From positions 372,001 through 436,000 of the forward strand of contig NZ_SLVP01000001.1 of the NCBI RefSeq assembly GCF_004345425.1: a DNA stretch of 64,000 bases, written 5' to 3'. A model generated the notes under the pieces. The model worked only from the letters and a program-made list of their open reading frames with translations. It did not search any database and had not been told where the DNA came from. A program made the position numbers and the translations under genes. Shown piece by piece: positions 1 through 9,443 of this stretch (within the stretch, counting starts at the first letter, position 1; the number at the start of each line of letters is the position of its first letter). The stretch is from Paenibacillus sp. BK033. GTDB taxonomy: Bacteria; Bacillota; Bacilli; Paenibacillales; Paenibacillaceae.

Positions 1-234
1 TACAACCCGTTCAGGAACGCGTTCGCGGTCGAAATGGGTGATTTTTTCGATAAAATGGTAATTTTCAAGGGTAGCGGGACCGCGGTTGCCAACCGTTCTC
101 GTGTTCTGATTGTCGGATACCGGATGGCCTTGTCTGGTCGTAAGCGTCAGACCGGATTCGCCTGCCGCTTTGCGGTTATCGGCTGCACCGCCCGCGGCTG
201 CCGCATGAGTGCCGTTTGTATCATTTGCAGACAT
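1..234 (-). CDS. Catalase, N-terminal fragment
   Basis: These are the first 78 codons of a leftward gene that leaves the window. The translation contains [29 protein letters not shown] and [12 protein letters not shown], the well-known N-terminal stretch of clade haem catalases, which break H2O2 down to water and oxygen. In the family the catalytic His follows directly in a VVHARG-type motif, so the window stops just before it. A Gly/Ala-rich leader of about 28 residues precedes the conserved part. The ATG at 234 has a GGAGGAAAG ribosome binding site a few bases upstream. The gene is divergent from the response regulator at 426. No PerR-type box could be recognised in the shared spacer. Confidence 0.9.
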   Translation of the reverse strand, partial: MSANDTNGTHAAAAGGAADNRKAAGESGLTLTTRQGHPVSDNQNTRTVGNRGPATLENYHFIEKITHFDRERVPERVV

Positions 235-425
235 TATTGACTTTCCTCCATTTCCAATTTCACGTCGATTTTACCTCATACTCCAATACTATTCCTCATT
301 CCGAAAGAGTTTATGAAAAGCAATTGGAATATAGTTGAAGCCTTATCCCCCTATTCAAGCGTCATGGCGCGTAGTACTGTATTAGAAAACAGCCTGCTTA
401 TCAGAAGGTGGAAAGGACTAGTCCC

Positions 426-2042
426 ATGAACATATTGATCGTCGACGACGAACCGCGGCATTTGCGAGGAATGGCCGGCATGATTCAAATGATGCGCCCG
501 GGCGCCAAGGTGAAAACGGCCAAGGACGGAGAAGCCGCCCTTGCCCTGGTTAGGGAAGAACAGCCCGATGTCGTGCTTAGCGATATACAAATGCCGAAGC
601 TTGACGGGCTTGCGTTCCTGCAGCGGCTGAAGGAAGAGGAGCTGCAGACCAAGGTAGTGATGGTATCGGCTTATAATTTGTTCGAGTATGCCCAAAGAGC
701 GATCCGCCACGGCGCTTACGACTATCTGCTCAAGCCCGTTGACATGGACAAGGTGGAGGTTTTGCTGCAGCGGCTCGACCGGCAGCTTGCGGAAGAAGAG
801 CGGGAGCGAGGCGAATCGGCCGAAATGAAGCAAAAGCTTGAGCTGGCATCCTCCGCCTACAGGAGCCGGCTCCTTCACCAATGGCTGAACGGCGAGCTTT
901 CCCCGGGCGAACCGGTTGACCTTGAAGAGTGGCCTTTGCTTGCTCAAATGAACACTCTCGTATTGACGGAAATCCGCACTGAAGGAGAAGCTTTTCCCGT
1001 GCAGGAGCTGGTCGAACAGCTTAAGCAGCGGGTATCCGCCTATGGCGAGGCTTGCGTGTTCCCTCTGCAGACGGTATCGCAGCACAGCATTCGTCTGGTG
1101 ACCGTCTTGAAGCGGGAGAGCAAGCCAGCAGAGGGGATAGAGGAGCTGCGCTCCAGCCTGATGAGGCAGACGGAGATATGGCGAGCTTGCGGCATGGTAT
1201 CCCATGGCATTGCGGCTCTGCGGGAAGAGCATAGGGTGAAACCTGCCGAGACCTATATCTCGAGCCTGTACCGACAGGCGGAAGAAGCATTGGAATATGC
1301 TTTCCACGAGGTCTGGGAGGGTGTCGTGACCTTTGAGCCTGACGCTGGACTGGGCAATACGAGCGCTGTTTTCCAGCTCGATGGCGAGCAACTGTTCGAA
1401 GCGCTGCAGGAGCAGTCCTTCGCAAGGGCCGAGGCGATGTGCCGGGATGCCTTTGCCGAGCTGGCCTCGCAGGGCCGCACGGAGCCGAAGCTGATGAAAA
1501 ACTATGCGTCCCTGACGCTAATGAAGCTTAAGAGCAGGACCTCCGGCATCATCGACCAGCAGGTTGGAAGCGCTCTCGCGGATACCGCTTCCACAGCCAT
1601 TCCGTCTTGTATCAGCAGCGGTATGCTGATGGAGCTGATGCTTGGCAGGCTGGCCGAGGTGCACAAATCGCTGACGGAGCGGAAGCAGGGCAGCGGCGAG
1701 CTGGCGGTGGAGCAATGCCTGAATTGGATTCAGGGGCATTACGCGGAGGATCTGACGCTCGAGATGGCAGCGGAGCAATTTCACTTCAATCCCTCCTATT
1801 TCAGTACCTTGATGAAGAGCCGCACCGGACGCTCGTTCTCCGATCATTTGACGGAGGCCCGTATGAGGGCGGCGAAGGAGCTGCTCGCCGGCGGCCGGTT
1901 CAAAATCTACGAAATCGCGGAGCAATGCGGCTACCGGGATACGAAATATTTCACCCGGATTTTTAAGCGGCAAGTTGGCTTGTCGCCGGAAGCCTACAAG
2001 CATACGCTGCGTCCGCAGACGGGGAGAGGGGATAGATCATGA
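426..2042 (+). CDS. AraC-type response regulator (YesN-like)
   Basis: A 538-aa response regulator. The receiver domain is residues 1-120, with the acidic pair D8-D9, phospho-acceptor D53 (LSDIQMP) and conserved K103 (LLKPVD). A poorly conserved linker of about 300 residues follows, then two AraC helix-turn-helix motifs at about 435-530 (LEMAAEQFHFNPSYFS, IYEIAEQCGYRDTKYF). It is predicted to be phosphorylated by the kinase at 2039, which it overlaps by 4 bases, and to activate the ABC importer and GH127 gene downstream. I chose the ATG at 426 over the one at 408 because MNILIVDDEP is the canonical receiver start and a purine-rich GGAAAGG lies before it. Target sites are not identifiable by eye. 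Confidence 0.93.
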   Translation: MNILIVDDEPRHLRGMAGMIQMMRPGAKVKTAKDGEAALALVREEQPDVVLSDIQMPKLDGLAFLQRLKEEELQTKVVMVSAYNLFEYAQRAIRHGAYDYLLKPVDMDKVEVLLQRLDRQLAEEERERGESAEMKQKLELASSAYRSRLLHQWLNGELSPGEPVDLEEWPLLAQMNTLVLTEIRTEGEAFPVQELVEQLKQRVSAYGEACVFPLQTVSQHSIRLVTVLKRESKPAEGIEELRSSLMRQTEIWRACGMVSHGIAALREEHRVKPAETYISSLYRQAEEALEYAFHEVWEGVVTFEPDAGLGNTSAVFQLDGEQLFEALQEQSFARAEAMCRDAFAELASQGRTEPKLMKNYASLTLMKLKSRTSGIIDQQVGSALADTASTAIPSCISSGMLMELMLGRLAEVHKSLTERKQGSGELAVEQCLNWIQGHYAEDLTLEMAAEQFHFNPSYFSTLMKSRTGRSFSDHLTEARMRAAKELLAGGRFKIYEIAEQCGYRDTKYFTRIFKRQVGLSPEAYKHTLRPQTGRGDRS

Positions 2043-3814
2043 CGTTTCGATTAAGGCTGCTGCTCAGCTATCTGACGCTTATCGCATTGCCTCTGCTTGT
2101 GCTGAGCACGCTGTTTTACAATTCAAGCTTAAAGGTCGTTACCGAGCAGGCGCAAAACAATGTTTACGATGTCGTGATGAAAAATAACGACGTGATCGAC
2201 ACCAAGCTGGGGATCGTCGATCAGAATAGCAGGTCCTTGTTCGTGGACAAGGACCTGTTCCAGATTTTCAATAATCTGAACCCGGCGAAAGAAGAAGAGC
2301 TTGTCGCAGCCGACCGGCAGGTTACCGCCATCTTAAGCAAATATTTCTCCCAGAATGCGGATGTCTATTCCGCGCAGCTATGGACCTCGTATTACACCTT
2401 CGGAAGCACCATGCTAATGCCGCTCGGTAATCCGGTACTGTCCGCGATTTACAAAGAAGCGGTTAAGGCAGGGGGCAAGATGGTCTGGTACCCGACCTAT
2501 GATTTCATCAAGATGTACGATCAGCCGTGGCTGCAAGACGGGACGATCGATTACCGTTACTTGTTCTCCGCAACCCGATTGCTTAACTTCTCTCACATGG
2601 AGGACAGCACGCTGGTCAAGCTGAAGCCTGAAGTCGAGCGCCCGGTGCTCACGATCAGCTTCAAGTCGACGGTGATGGACGAGCTGTTCGAGCGGAGTAT
2701 CCCGGCGGGCTCCTCCTACATGGTGCTTGACCCCGACAATATCGTCGTGGCTTCAAGCGACCAGTCCCAGGTAACGAAGCGTTTCGACGAATACTGGATC
2801 AATAGTTTCCGCGAGCAGGGCAGCGGGAGCGAGCGGATCAAGCTGAACGGGCATAACCAGATCGTAAGCTTCGCCCGTTCGGAAGTAACCGGCTGGATGT
2901 CGATTGTCATTACGCCGCAATCCGCGCTCGTAAGCTCCTTGGTACCGGTGCTCCGGACATCGACCATAGTGAGCGCCATCGCCTTAAGCGTTGTAGCTCT
3001 AGTGTTTGCTTATTTCATCATTAGCCGAATTACGGTTCCGATCAAAAAGCTGATGAGCGCGATGCGTTCGGTAGGTGAAGGGGATTTCGAAGCCCGCGTT
3101 GACGTGGACCGCAAGGACGAATTTGGCCTCCTGTCCCAGCGCTTTAACCGGATGAACGACCGAATCGCCATGCTCGTGAAAGAAAATTACGAGATCAAGC
3201 TGAAGGAGAAGGAAGCGGAGATTCAGGCGCTTAACATGCAGATGAATCCTCATTTCCTGTATAACACGCTGAATATCATGAACTGGACGGCTCTCGAAAA
3301 CCGTCAGACGGAGCTGAGCAAGATGCTGGTCTGCTTGTCCAATATGCTGCATTATACGTCCCGGAAAGATTGGGAAGCCGTTCATCTGTCGGAGGAGCTG
3401 GAATGGATGCGCAACTACTTCTTTATCATGTCCGCCAGGTTCGAAGGCAAGTTTACGGTTGCTTACGAGATCGAGCCGGCGCTCTACGAGATCAAGCTGC
3501 CAAGACTTCTTTTCCAGCCTTTTGTGGAAAATGCCATTCTGCACGGATTCAGCGGCGTGGAAGAAGGCGGGCAAATCACGATCCGGGGCTGGATCGACGA
3601 GGACGGCCGTTATTTCGAGGTGCGCGATAACGGACGGGGGATCAGCAAGGAGGGGATCGACGCGATATTGTACAAGGAATCCGCTTCTGTCGGAATCAAA
3701 AATACGATTTCGCGGATCCGGATGGCCTACGGCGACGAATACGGCATCCGCATTCATTCCGCTCCGGGCAAGGGGACAAGCATCGTCATCCATCTGCCGG
3801 GCAAGACCCAATAA
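2039..3814 (+). CDS. Sensor histidine kinase (YesM-like)
   Basis: A 591-aa membrane kinase. TM1 is about residues 5-27, followed by an extracytoplasmic sensing region (Cache-like by size) to about 300. TM2 is about 305-328, followed by a HAMP linker (ISRITVPIKKLMSAM), a coiled-coil stretch and a His_kinase-type domain with H405 in QMNPHFLYNTL. The HATPase domain has an N-box (FVENAILHGF), G1 (VRDNGRGIS) and G2 motifs. The start overlaps the regulator stop by 4 bases (ATGA), so the pair is translationally coupled. Family members sense extracellular sugars, often through a binding protein. The likely stimulus is the ligand of the neighbouring importer, but that is inference. Confidence 0.93.
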   Translation: MTFRLRLLLSYLTLIALPLLVLSTLFYNSSLKVVTEQAQNNVYDVVMKNNDVIDTKLGIVDQNSRSLFVDKDLFQIFNNLNPAKEEELVAADRQVTAILSKYFSQNADVYSAQLWTSYYTFGSTMLMPLGNPVLSAIYKEAVKAGGKMVWYPTYDFIKMYDQPWLQDGTIDYRYLFSATRLLNFSHMEDSTLVKLKPEVERPVLTISFKSTVMDELFERSIPAGSSYMVLDPDNIVVASSDQSQVTKRFDEYWINSFREQGSGSERIKLNGHNQIVSFARSEVTGWMSIVITPQSALVSSLVPVLRTSTIVSAIALSVVALVFAYFIISRITVPIKKLMSAMRSVGEGDFEARVDVDRKDEFGLLSQRFNRMNDRIAMLVKENYEIKLKEKEAEIQALNMQMNPHFLYNTLNIMNWTALENRQTELSKMLVCLSNMLHYTSRKDWEAVHLSEELEWMRNYFFIMSARFEGKFTVAYEIEPALYEIKLPRLLFQPFVENAILHGFSGVEEGGQITIRGWIDEDGRYFEVRDNGRGISKEGIDAILYKESASVGIKNTISRIRMAYGDEYGIRIHSAPGKGTSIVIHLPGKTQ

Positions 3815-3844
3815 AAGTCCACCATTCTAGAAATGCTCGGGTTT

Positions 3845-3858
3845 TGTAAGCGTTATCC
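3845..3858 (+). promoter_or_regulatory. cre-like catabolite repression site
   Basis: TGTAAGCGTTATCC matches the Bacillus cre consensus TGWAANCGNTNWCA at 13 of 14 positions. It lies 76 bp upstream of the binding-protein gene and just before a TACAAT (3865-3870) that could be a -10 box, a position compatible with CcpA repression of the importer/GH127 genes. The call is by consensus only. Confidence 0.5.
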
Positions 3859-3933
3859 ATCATCTACAATAAAAGCAATCATAGACTGCAGCTATGAGCC
3901 ATGAGGATGAAATGAGAGAGGGGCTCGAAAAAA

Positions 3934-5388
3934 ATGATTATGAATCGATGGAAATACACTTCCGCATTTATGGTTACGGTTCTGTCGGCCGTGCTGGTCA
4001 TGTCCGGCTGCACCAAGTCCGATAGTTCCGGCAATGGCAATTCTTCATCCGGCAATAACGCAAGCAGCTCGGCAAATACGGCCAGTTCCGGCACCGATTC
4101 CGGCACGGCTGGCAGCGGCGAAAAAATTACACTGAAGCTGACCGGATGGGGCGCGCCGGCTGAGGTAGCGGCGTACAAATCCGCCATTGCCAATTTCGAG
4201 AAGGCTCATCCGAACGTAAAAGTCGAATTTCAGGCCATCAGCAGCGGTGATTACGATACGAAGCTGACGACAATGGTAGCCGGCAACGACGAGCCGGATG
4301 TCGCGATGATGGAATCCGCCACCATTGCTTTCCCGCTTGCGGAAGAAGGCAAGTTCCTGAACCTGCAGGACTTCCTTGCGAAGGATCAGCAGATTACACT
4401 CGATTCGATTGTTCCGAATATTACGTATTCCCAAGCGCCGGGCAACATTATCGGCATCGGTCCTGGTCCCGAGACATTCGGACTGTTCTATAACGAAGAC
4501 GTATTCAAGGATGCCGGCATCGAACCGCCTCCTTCCGACGCTTCCAAAGCGTGGACCTGGGATCAATTCGTCGACGTTGCCAAGAAGCTGACGCTCGACA
4601 ACAAGGGACGCAATGCGGCGGACCCGAATTTCGACCCTAAAAATATTAAGCAATTCGGCATCAACCTGCCGACCTGGTGGGGCGCTTACAGTAACTTTAT
4701 CTACTCCAACGGCGGCGACTTCCTGTCGGCCGACGGCAAAACCTTTGCCCTTAATCAACCGGAAGCCGTAGAAGTGTTTCAGAAGATGGCCGACCTGATC
4801 AACGTGTATCATGTTGCTCCATCCCCGCTTCAGTCGAAGAATATCCCTGGAACTAACGTAGCGCTTCAGACGAAGAAGGTTGCGATGGCCATTGACGGAC
4901 AATGGGCTTCGTCGTCGCTTGCGGAATCCAAGTTCAACTATAACGTAGGCGTTCTGCCGGTTATGAAAGAGCCGGTAACAACCGTAGTAGCCGGCATGTT
5001 CTCCATCTTCAAATCGACCAAGCATCCGCAGGAAGCTTGGGAGCTGCTCAAGGCGCTGCTTGATCCGGAAGCTTCGCTCGACATGCTGACCAACGGAACC
5101 TGGATGCCTGCTCCGAAAGACTGGTACACCGACAGCGAGAAGCTGGACAAGTGGACAAAAGATCTGGCAGCCCGCCCATCCGGCTATAACGGCGCGATCA
5201 TTGACATGCTTCTGAACCACAGCCATGCAACGCCAACGGCTTACGTGAAAAACTTCAATAAAATCATGGATGTCGTTAACCCTGCTTTGGATAAAGTGTG
5301 GCTGGGCAAACAATCCGCCCAGGAAGCGCTTGATTCCATTGCCGCGAAGGCACAGCAGCAAGTACAAGGCCGGCGCGACGTCGAGTAA
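3934..5388 (+). CDS. Sugar ABC importer, substrate-binding lipoprotein
   Basis: A 484-aa family 1 extracellular solute-binding protein. A lipoprotein signal ends in the lipobox VMSGC with C26 as the lipidated residue, followed by a Ser/Asn/Gly-rich tether to about residue 60. The mature domain shows the MalE-type pattern (DEPDVAMMES, GLFYNEDVFKDAGI, TWDQFVDVAKKL, KVAMAIDGQW). It would capture an oligosaccharide outside the membrane for the permeases at 5480 and 6424. The GH127 enzyme at the end of the operon suggests an arabinose-containing ligand. A second in-frame ATG lies two codons downstream of the chosen one, so the exact start is uncertain by two residues. Confidence 0.92.
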   Translation: MIMNRWKYTSAFMVTVLSAVLVMSGCTKSDSSGNGNSSSGNNASSSANTASSGTDSGTAGSGEKITLKLTGWGAPAEVAAYKSAIANFEKAHPNVKVEFQAISSGDYDTKLTTMVAGNDEPDVAMMESATIAFPLAEEGKFLNLQDFLAKDQQITLDSIVPNITYSQAPGNIIGIGPGPETFGLFYNEDVFKDAGIEPPPSDASKAWTWDQFVDVAKKLTLDNKGRNAADPNFDPKNIKQFGINLPTWWGAYSNFIYSNGGDFLSADGKTFALNQPEAVEVFQKMADLINVYHVAPSPLQSKNIPGTNVALQTKKVAMAIDGQWASSSLAESKFNYNVGVLPVMKEPVTTVVAGMFSIFKSTKHPQEAWELLKALLDPEASLDMLTNGTWMPAPKDWYTDSEKLDKWTKDLAARPSGYNGAIIDMLLNHSHATPTAYVKNFNKIMDVVNPALDKVWLGKQSAQEALDSIAAKAQQQVQGRRDVE

Positions 5389-5479
5389 GCTGTCCGCAGA
5401 CCGCGGATAACAGGAGAGGGCAGCGGTTCGGGAATTCGATGAATCGCTGTCCTCTGCCATAGACAGGGAGGGTTACGGC

Positions 5480-6427
5480 ATGGAGATTTCGGCAAACACG
5501 GGCAAGTCCGTCAAGACGGTTGCCAGAAAGAGCAGCAAAAGGGAGCGCAAGGCCCTGTTCTACGGCTTGCTCTTTACAGCGCCGGCGATACTCGGCTTCA
5601 TCATCTATACGTTAGGGCCGATGATTGCCAGCTTATATTTGAGCTTAACGGATTACAACGTTTTTAAAGACACGACCAGCTTTATCGGTCTGGACAACTA
5701 TGTCAAGCTGTTCAGCGGCGAAGACGATTTGTTCTACAAGTCGCTTGGCACAACCTTTTATTTCGTTATTCTCCGCGTGCCGGCGGTTATCATTATCTCT
5801 TTCTTTTTGGCTATTCTGCTAAATATGAACGTGAAGGGCCGGGCGATTTTCCGGACGATTATCTACCTGCCGAGCATTGTTCCGGCGGTTGCCGCTTCGA
5901 TGATCTGGCTGTGGCTTATGAACCCGGATCTGGGCCTGCTGAATATGGCGCTCGATTGGCTTCATCTGCCAACAAGCAACTGGCTGTTCGGAGAGGGCAG
6001 CGTTATCCCGTCCATCGTGCTCACGACGTTATGGGGGATTGGCGGTACGGTTATCATTTTCCTTGCCGGCCTGTCGGGCATACCGAAATCCTACTATGAA
6101 GCGATTGACGTTGACGGCGGCGGATGGTACAGCAAGCTGCGCCACATCACGGTACCGATGCTGACGCCTACGATCTTCTTCAATACGATTATGACGATTA
6201 TCGGCTCCTTCCAGGTGTTCAGCGAAGCGTACATTCTGACCCAAGGCGGACCCAACAACAAAAGCTTGTTCTTCGTCTTCTATCTGTGGCGTACCGCATT
6301 CCGCGATACGGAAATGGGCTATGCCTCCGCGCTGGCGTGGGTATTGTTCATCATTATTATGATCTTTACGGTGTTTGTCTTTAAGACCTCGAAATCCTGG
6401 GTGCATTATGAGGGGGAAAAACAATGA
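5480..6427 (+). CDS. Sugar ABC importer permease, MalF/UgpA type
   Basis: A 315-aa inner-membrane permease. After a basic N-terminus (about 30 residues) there are six predicted hydrophobic segments. The cytoplasmic EAA loop that docks the ATPase is visible as YYEAIDVDGGGWYSKLRHITVP. The ATG at 5480 follows a GGGAGGG ribosome binding site. The stop overlaps the next permease by 4 bases, so the two are expected to form the heterodimeric channel. There is no ATPase gene nearby. Confidence 0.93.
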   Translation: MEISANTGKSVKTVARKSSKRERKALFYGLLFTAPAILGFIIYTLGPMIASLYLSLTDYNVFKDTTSFIGLDNYVKLFSGEDDLFYKSLGTTFYFVILRVPAVIIISFFLAILLNMNVKGRAIFRTIIYLPSIVPAVAASMIWLWLMNPDLGLLNMALDWLHLPTSNWLFGEGSVIPSIVLTTLWGIGGTVIIFLAGLSGIPKSYYEAIDVDGGGWYSKLRHITVPMLTPTIFFNTIMTIIGSFQVFSEAYILTQGGPNNKSLFFVFYLWRTAFRDTEMGYASALAWVLFIIIMIFTVFVFKTSKSWVHYEGEKQ

Positions 6428-7254
6428 GAGAGTCCAGGCTGAAGCTTACCGCCGGGTTTACCTCCCTGCTGATCGTTTCCGCGATGTTTATCGTGCCGTT
6501 TCTGTGGCTGCTGCGCAGCTCGGTGATGGATTTGTCGCAAATTTTCATCATGCCGCCGCAATGGATACCGAAGCCCTTTCACTTTGAAAACTTCAAGGAA
6601 GCCTTGACTGTCGTGCCGTTTGGGGCCTTCTTCAAAAATACACTCATTATCGTAGCCGGGGTTCTGCTCGGAACGGTCGTCTCGAGCACCATTGCCGCAT
6701 TTGGCTTCTCCCGCATCAAGTGGAAGGGACGCGACACGGTATTCGCCATCCTGATGTCCTCGATGATGCTGCCGGGAGCGGTAACGCTTATTCCAAGCTT
6801 TATCGGCTGGAAGGAGCTTGGCTTCTACGATACGTTCTACCCGCTGATCGTTCCCGCGTATTTCGGCGGCGGCATGTTCAATATCTTTCTGCTGCGCCAG
6901 TTCTACATGTCGATCCCGCAGGACTTCGACGAGGCGGCGCTTGTAGACGGAGCGAATTACTTCCAGATCTATTGGCGCATCCTGCTCCCGCTCAGCCGTT
7001 CGGCCGTTATCGTGGTTGCGCTCTTCACGTTCCTTGCTTCGTGGAATGATTTCATGGGCCCGCTCATCTATTTGAAGAGCGACAGCCGTTTTACGCTTGC
7101 GCTTGGCCTGCAGATGTTCCAGGGCAGCTATAACGCGCAATGGGATTTATTGATGGCCGCTTCAACGGCGGTGGTATTGCCTTGCGTGCTTGTCTTTTTG
7201 ATCGGTCAAAGGTTCTTCCTGGAAGGCATTACGCTTACCGGATTGAAAGGCTAA
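6424..7254 (+). CDS. Sugar ABC importer permease, MalG/UgpE type
   Basis: A 276-aa permease of the second, MalG-like type. It has six hydrophobic segments, the EAA loop FDEAALVDGANYFQIYWRILLP, and the family C-terminus QRFFLEGITLTGLKG. The start overlaps the upstream permease (ATGA), giving translational coupling. It is followed after 34 bp by the GH127 gene in the same direction with no visible terminator, so importer and enzyme probably share a transcript. Confidence 0.93.
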   Translation: MRESRLKLTAGFTSLLIVSAMFIVPFLWLLRSSVMDLSQIFIMPPQWIPKPFHFENFKEALTVVPFGAFFKNTLIIVAGVLLGTVVSSTIAAFGFSRIKWKGRDTVFAILMSSMMLPGAVTLIPSFIGWKELGFYDTFYPLIVPAYFGGGMFNIFLLRQFYMSIPQDFDEAALVDGANYFQIYWRILLPLSRSAVIVVALFTFLASWNDFMGPLIYLKSDSRFTLALGLQMFQGSYNAQWDLLMAASTAVVLPCVLVFLIGQRFFLEGITLTGLKG

Positions 7255-7288
7255 CCCAGCTTAACCAAACGAATAGGGAGGAAGCAAC

Positions 7289-9127
7289 GTGACCGTTACG
7301 AACCAACGGATTAAAGGCTGGCGCGGAGTTCCGTTCTCGGAAGTGAAGATAAATGACGCTTTCTGGCGTCCGCGCCTTGAGACTCTCAAAAACGTAACGA
7401 TGGGCGTCTGTCTGGACCAATGCGAGAAGACGGGGCGGATTGCGAACTTCGCCGTTGCCGGCGGATTGATGGAAGGCAAATTTGAGGGCATGTACTACAA
7501 TGATTCCGATGTGTACAAGGTGCTCGAAGGCGCGGCGTACTCGCTTATGACCGACCGCGATCCCAAGCTGGAGGCGGAGATTGACCGGATCGCGGAGCTG
7601 ATCGAAGCCGCTCAGGAGAGCGACGGTTATTTGTCCACTTACTACACCCTGGAAGCGCCGGAGCTTAAATGGACCGACATGGAAAAGCATGAAATGTACA
7701 ATGGCGGCCATCTGATCGAAGCAGCCGTAGCCTACTATCAAGCGACAGGCAAGCGCAGGCTGCTGGATGTCGCCTGCCGCATGGCGGATCATTACGATTC
7801 GCTGTTCGGTCCGGGCAAGCGTCATTGGGCGGAAGGGCATGAAGAGATCGAGCTGGCGCTCGTGAAGCTGTACGGCGCGACGGGAGAGGACCGGTACTGG
7901 AAGCTTGCGCTGTGGCTTCTCGAGGAACGCGGCCACGGCCATGGCGTTGGCGCGATCTGGGACAAAGAAGACTGGGGACCGGCGTATTGCCAGGACGATG
8001 TGCCTGTAAGGGATATCCGGGAGGTAAAAGGGCATGCCGTACGGGCGATGTATCTCTATACGGCGATGGCCGACGTCGTACTGGCTTCCGGCGACCCCGC
8101 TTATATGGAAGCGCTCGACCGCGTATGGGCCCATACGGTTGAGCGGAATATGTACGTAACGGGCGGCATTGGCCCTTCCGTCCATAACGAAGGGTTTACG
8201 CACGATTACGACCTGCCGAACGAGTCGGCTTACTGCGAGACCTGCGCTGCGATTGCGATGGCCTTCTGGAATCACCGGATGAATCTGCTGCATGGCGACG
8301 GCAAGTATGCGGACCTTGTAGAACGGGAGATGTTTAACGGCGCGTTGTCCGGCATTTCGCTGTCCGGCGACCGGTTCTTCTATGTGAATCCGCTTGCTTC
8401 CAAGGGAGAGCATCACCGGGTGGAATGGTTCCATACCTCCTGCTGCCCGACCAACCTTGCGCGATTCCTGCCGTCGATCGGGCAATACGCGTATGCCGCT
8501 TCGGAAGACGGCATTTCGGTGAACCAGTATTTGAGCAGCGAGACCACCGTTCGGCTTGCCGGCGGCAGCGGCGTGAAGGTTGCCCAATCAACGGCTTATC
8601 CTTGGGATGGCCGGGTAGAGCTTTCCCTGACTCCGGAGCAAGCGGATGAGTTCGTTATACGTCTGCGCGTGCCGGGCTGGTGCAGAAGCTACCGGGTTTA
8701 TGCGCAGGGCGAAGCGGTAACCGGTGCAGAGGCATTGGTAGAGAACGGATATGTAGTGCTTAAAAGGCATTGGCTGCCTGGCGATACGGTTGTGGTGGAG
8801 CTGGATATGCCGGTAACCGCGGTGCGTTCACGCGAAGAGGCGGAAGCTAATCGCGGAAGGCTCGCCTTCCAGCGCGGGCCGGTCGTGTATTGCATCGAGC
8901 AATCCGGCAATGAGGAGCTTGTCTACGACGAGTTCGCGTTTAAGGCGGCTGAGCCGTTTGCTGTCGAGTATGCCGGCGACCGGCTTGGCGGCGTAACGGT
9001 GCTGCGCGGCAGGACGGAGGATGGCCGTTCATGCGAGCTGATCCCGTATTATGCGTGGGATAACCGGGAAGCGGGCTTTATGCAGGTGTGGGTGCGCGAA
9101 GCCGAAGACCGCAGGCTGTACCGGTAA
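7289..9127 (+). CDS. GH127 beta-L-arabinofuranosidase
   Basis: A 612-aa enzyme of the GH127 (former DUF1680) family. It should hydrolyse terminal beta-L-arabinofuranosyl residues, for example the beta-1,2-arabinobiose found on plant hydroxyproline-rich glycoproteins. The active site can be placed against the Bifidobacterium enzyme HypBA1. C385 of the CCPTN motif is the expected nucleophile, with C386, E317 and C319 (CETC) as zinc ligands. E301 (NEGF) sits 16 residues before E317, as the acid/base does in HypBA1. There is no signal peptide, so the enzyme is cytosolic and acts on imported oligosaccharide. It begins with GTG after GGGAGG. A terminator follows at 9156. Confidence 0.93.
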   Translation: MTVTNQRIKGWRGVPFSEVKINDAFWRPRLETLKNVTMGVCLDQCEKTGRIANFAVAGGLMEGKFEGMYYNDSDVYKVLEGAAYSLMTDRDPKLEAEIDRIAELIEAAQESDGYLSTYYTLEAPELKWTDMEKHEMYNGGHLIEAAVAYYQATGKRRLLDVACRMADHYDSLFGPGKRHWAEGHEEIELALVKLYGATGEDRYWKLALWLLEERGHGHGVGAIWDKEDWGPAYCQDDVPVRDIREVKGHAVRAMYLYTAMADVVLASGDPAYMEALDRVWAHTVERNMYVTGGIGPSVHNEGFTHDYDLPNESAYCETCAAIAMAFWNHRMNLLHGDGKYADLVEREMFNGALSGISLSGDRFFYVNPLASKGEHHRVEWFHTSCCPTNLARFLPSIGQYAYAASEDGISVNQYLSSETTVRLAGGSGVKVAQSTAYPWDGRVELSLTPEQADEFVIRLRVPGWCRSYRVYAQGEAVTGAEALVENGYVVLKRHWLPGDTVVVELDMPVTAVRSREEAEANRGRLAFQRGPVVYCIEQSGNEELVYDEFAFKAAEPFAVEYAGDRLGGVTVLRGRTEDGRSCELIPYYAWDNREAGFMQVWVREAEDRRLYR

Positions 9128-9155
9128 CCTAAGCCAGGCTTTAAGGCGATAAGCA

Positions 9156-9207
9156 AGAGCTGTTTGTACAGCCTTTCAAAAAGGTTGTATAGACAGCTCT
9201 TTTTTTC
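9156..9207 (+). terminator. Rho-independent terminator after the GH127 gene
   Basis: The arms 9156-9173 and 9183-9200 pair through AGAGCTGT/ACAGCTCT and an inner GCC/GGT segment and are followed by seven T residues. It closes the GH127 operon. Confidence 0.85.
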
Positions 9208-9443
9208 GTTGATACAATCATCACTCCGCCTATTTTTAATGGTAATCGGACGGTTTGCGGAATATCCTGTAACAAGCCTTTCATGCTTTCCGGGGATAAG
9301 GTTATCGATGAAATCTATTTCTCAAGATGATAGGGTTATGCTACTATTAATAAACACATCTTTCACCAAAATATACCTTAATAAGTGCATATACGAAGAA
9401 AATCGACACAAAATGACGCAAAATAAGTTTATGCATAACGAAA
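9208..9443. other. AT-rich spacer without a recognisable gene
   Basis: A stretch of about 235 bases between the GH127 terminator and the tandem repeats. An open frame of 102 codons starts at 9164, inside the terminator hairpin, has no ribosome binding site and shows no protein-like features, so it was not called. No clear promoter was found. Confidence 0.5.

Noticed and set aside
34..240. 68-aa rightward ORF at the left edge
   Set aside because: It is the antisense shadow of the catalase N-terminus, which reads as a clear catalase on the minus strand.
235..425. PerR or Fur box in the catalase/regulator spacer
   Set aside because: No sequence close to TTATAATNATTATAA was seen.
351..1391. 346-aa leftward ORF
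   Set aside because: Antisense of the response regulator; no family features and rich in His/Arg/Leu as expected for a shadow of GC-rich coding sequence.
4045..5460. 471-aa leftward ORF
   Set aside because: Antisense of the binding-lipoprotein gene; that gene has a signal peptide, lipobox and domain motifs, this ORF has none.
7235..8587. 450-aa leftward ORF
   Set aside because: Antisense of the GH127 gene, whose active-site residues are all in place.
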